Source of the DNA: Variovorax sp. S12S4
Lineage (GTDB): Bacteria; Pseudomonadota; Gammaproteobacteria; Burkholderiales; Burkholderiaceae_C
Reading direction: 5' to 3'
Assembly: GCF_023195515.1 (NCBI RefSeq)
Contig: NZ_JALPKR020000002.1
Coordinates: forward strand, 434,001 to 498,000
DNA: 64,000 bases
Of this stretch, positions 62,228 to 64,000 are shown one piece after another; within the stretch, counting starts at the first letter, position 1; every line of letters begins with the position of its first letter. Position numbers and translations under genes: made by a program. Under the pieces are notes generated by a model. It was given only the letters and a program-made list of their open reading frames with translations, made no database searches and had not been told where the DNA came from.

Positions 62228-62716
62228 TCAGAGCCGACGAACCTGCACCGGCTGGCGCGACCAGTACACGCCGTCGAGCCGGTCGAGCCGCACTTCGCCG
62301 CCGGTGGACGGCGCATGCACGAACTGCCCTGCGCCCACGTAAATGCCCGCATGCGAGGGCGTGGATGCACCGAAGAGCACCAGGTCGCCCGATCGGATGT
62401 CGGACGCCGCCACCGGCCGGCCGAACCCGGCCAAACGGGCCACCGTGCGCGGCATGGCCTGGCCGGCGCTGTTCTTGTACACGTAGCCGATGAGGCCGCT
62501 GCAATCGAACCCACCCTCGGGCGTGTTGCCGCCATAGCGGTACGGCGTGCCGACCAGGCCGAGCGCATGGATCGCGACGCCGTTCGATTGCTCGGCCGTC
62601 AGGGGCGTGGTGCTGTAGGTGCCTGTCGAAGGGGGCATGCGCGGGCTTGCACAGCCCAGCGCCAGGAGGCAGGCGCCAATGGGAAGCAGACGAAGCAGCC
62701 GTAGGAGCAGCGGCAT
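62228..62716 (-). CDS. NlpC/P60-family lipoprotein peptidase
   Basis: About 162 residues. A lipoprotein signal with lipobox LLALGC (PIGACLLALGCAS) is followed by the NlpC/P60 papain-like domain: GTPYRYGGNTPEGGFDCSGL (catalytic Cys in DCSG), His in PSHAGIYVGAGQFVHAPST and the following polar residue. It should cut peptidoglycan peptides in the periplasm (outer-membrane anchored). MPLLLRLL (62716) gives a better signal than the upstream 62761 start. Confidence 0.9.
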   Translation of the reverse strand: MPLLLRLLRLLPIGACLLALGCASPRMPPSTGTYSTTPLTAEQSNGVAIHALGLVGTPYRYGGNTPEGGFDCSGLIGYVYKNSAGQAMPRTVARLAGFGRPVAASDIRSGDLVLFGASTPSHAGIYVGAGQFVHAPSTGGEVRLDRLDGVYWSRQPVQVRRL

Positions 62717-62853
62717 GCGGGAAGGTGGCCTGGGTGCGAGTGCGTCTTGCAAGTCTTGCATGTGGAATGGCGGGTCTTGTGGACGTGGCCAGACTCTAAC
62801 GCGCCCAGCCCGCGGACCGCCGACCCCACCCGCCTACCGCGGCGCCGCTTTGC

Positions 62854-63222
62854 CTAGAAGCTCAACGTCGCCGCGCCCCGCTTGATCAGCTCGTGCATCA
62901 CGCTGGAGCCGGCGATGACCACGCCTTCGAGCAGGCTCTCCTGCGTGTAGCCGCGGCTCTTCACGCAGGGCGTGCAGGCCCAGAGCGTGCCGCCTCGCGA
63001 AAGAAAGTCGCGCAGCATGTCGGCCAGCGGTTCCAATGGCTTGACGTGCGTCATGTCGGATGCGCCGCGCCGCACGAGATCGACACCCGCGCTGGTGAGA
63101 AAAATGGAGACCTTCAGCCCCGAGGTCATGCCGCCCAGGGCAATGACCAGTCCGACGGAGGACAATTCATGGTCGATGCCATGCGTGATTACAACGACCA
63201 GATCGCGTGTCTCGGTGTTCAT
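62854..63222 (-). CDS. DsrE-family sulfur-relay-like protein
   Basis: 122 residues. DsrE fold with VVVITHGIDHELSSVGLVIA, GLKVSIFLTSAGVDLVRRGA and the Cys region LWACTPCVKSRGYTQ (two Cys). Related proteins carry persulfide sulfur; the Cys pair is consistent. No TusBCE or dsr genes adjoin. Start at 63222 (MNTETRDLVVV) follows CACTATG; the longer frame upstream is not family-like. Divergent from the AraC-type regulator. Confidence 0.8.
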   Translation of the reverse strand: MNTETRDLVVVITHGIDHELSSVGLVIALGGMTSGLKVSIFLTSAGVDLVRRGASDMTHVKPLEPLADMLRDFLSRGGTLWACTPCVKSRGYTQESLLEGVVIAGSSVMHELIKRGAATLSF

Positions 63223-63277
63223 AGTGGTCTCCATTGAATGAGTGGAGCCAGCGTACGCTTCATGCCGGAGGCAGGCC

Positions 63278-64000
63278 ATGACCAAAATGCCGGAAGTCTT
63301 GACCCAAACATCGCCGGGTCGTTCGGGGGACATGCTGTCGGATTTGCTCGAAAGCATGCACGTCACAGGCATGGTGCTGTTCCGTGCCGAGTTCCGCGAG
63401 CCCTGGTGCGTGACGAGCGTCGATTCGGGCCAGATGGCCGCGATGCTCGCGCTCGGCTCGAGCCGCGTGATTCCCTTTCACATCATCGGCTCCGGCGGCT
63501 GCCGGATCGAGCTGCCCGAGCGCGAACCCATGCGGCTGAACAGCGGCGATGCCGTGCTGCTGCCGTATGGCGGCGTTCACCGCCTGAGCGGCGGCGACGC
63601 CACGGCGCCGGTACACATCGGCCAGTTGCTGCCGCAGCCTCCGTGGGCCGGCATGCCGCTGGTGGAGCATGGCGGAGCCGGCGGCGCCACCAGCGTCATC
63701 TGCGGATTCATACGCTGCGACGAGCTGCTGTTTCACCCCGTGCTGCGGCACCTGCCCGACGTGCTGCACATCACGCCGGACACCACGCCGGCCGACCACT
63801 GGCTGGCCACCACCATCCGCCATACCGTGACCGAGGCCAGCAAGCCGCAGCCCGGATGGCGCAGCATGCTGCCGCGACTCACCGAGTTGATGTTCGTGGA
63901 AATCCTGCGCAAGCACATGCAGGGCCTCTCGGCCGACGAGGTGGGCTGGTTCGCGGCGTACAACGATGCCGTGGTCGGCTCGGCCCTGAAGCTGCTGCAC
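63278..64000 (+). CDS. AraC-type transcriptional regulator with cupin domain (3' end outside window)
   Basis: About 241 residues visible, open to the window edge. The N-terminal cupin_6 (AraC-binding-like) domain shows ESMHVTGMVLFRAEFREPWC, VIPFHIIGSGGCRIELPERE and NSGDAVLLPYGGVHRLSGGD, with a His at the cupin-like end. The C-terminal HTH of AraC proteins would lie past 64000. It likely controls the divergent DsrE-type gene or downstream genes. ATG 63278; the DNA-binding part is not seen, so the class is inferred from the cupin domain. Confidence 0.78.
   Translation, partial: MTKMPEVLTQTSPGRSGDMLSDLLESMHVTGMVLFRAEFREPWCVTSVDSGQMAAMLALGSSRVIPFHIIGSGGCRIELPEREPMRLNSGDAVLLPYGGVHRLSGGDATAPVHIGQLLPQPPWAGMPLVEHGGAGGATSVICGFIRCDELLFHPVLRHLPDVLHITPDTTPADHWLATTIRHTVTEASKPQPGWRSMLPRLTELMFVEILRKHMQGLSADEVGWFAAYNDAVVGSALKLLH

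Overview
The window looks like chromosomal DNA of a high-GC, metabolically versatile beta-proteobacterium, most likely Comamonadaceae close to Variovorax. This is inferred from gene content: YbdD/CstA, DctA/TRAP/Bug-type uptake, LysR/GntR/HxlR regulators, LpxO, a glucarpidase-like M20 peptidase, and hairpin-rich intergenic repeats. No database search was possible. About 63 protein genes are supported. I saw no rRNA, tRNA, CRISPR array, phage or insertion sequence.

Layout. 1-1053: end of a hybrid sensor kinase. 1074-6457 (minus): catabolic operon of a cupin, an aldehyde dehydrogenase, two DAO-family flavin oxidases and a GNAT protein. 6741-11463 (plus): NCS1 permease, hydantoin/allantoin-type racemase, GntR regulator and NCS2 permease, with TGTATACA palindromes before both permeases. 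11479-13583: aldo/keto reductase, DUF305 membrane protein and a degenerate PLD-like protein. 13630-21119: metal-type cluster with two ABC-2/DUF3526-like permeases (one frameshifted), an ATPase, a TonB receptor, a His/Cys-rich secreted protein, a Fur/Zur-family regulator and an EamA transporter, with a palindrome in the divergent promoter. 21305-26625: DctA with a GntR regulator, AI-2E-family permease, DUF2141 protein and exported carotenoid oxygenase. 26646-31200: LysR and the glyoxylate operon gcl-hyi-glxR. 31210-38246: halogenase-like flavoprotein, MaeB and a TRAP transporter.

38481-41642: NMT1-type ABC importer ending in a nucleoside deaminase. 41647-46627: small Cys protein, LpxO, imine-reductase-like protein with divergent HxlR, OsmC protein and a DadR/DadA pair. 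46675-50917: long inverted repeat, Rieske oxygenase diverging from a second NMT1-type binding protein plus deaminase, then an isolated ureD. 50931-56483: LysR and a sulfur-metabolism operon (thiol-dioxygenase-like cupin, four-domain rhodanese, Bug binding protein, cystathionine beta-lyase-like enzyme). 56500-64000: alpha/beta hydrolase, DUF1161 protein, SEL1-like protein, glucarpidase-like peptidase, YbdD/CstA, NlpC/P60 lipoprotein, DsrE-like protein and the start of a cupin/AraC-type regulator.

A common theme is scavenging small nitrogen and sulfur compounds and organic acids. Permeases and binding proteins import ureides, nucleobase-like rings, dicarboxylates and thiols. Racemase, deaminases, Rieske oxygenase and flavin oxidases open or deaminate them. 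The gcl-hyi-glxR route and malic enzyme feed the carbon into central metabolism. The least conventional parts are the duplicated binding-protein/deaminase module with its mirrored promoter, the metal-type cluster, and the unlinked halogenase-like and imine-reductase-like enzymes.
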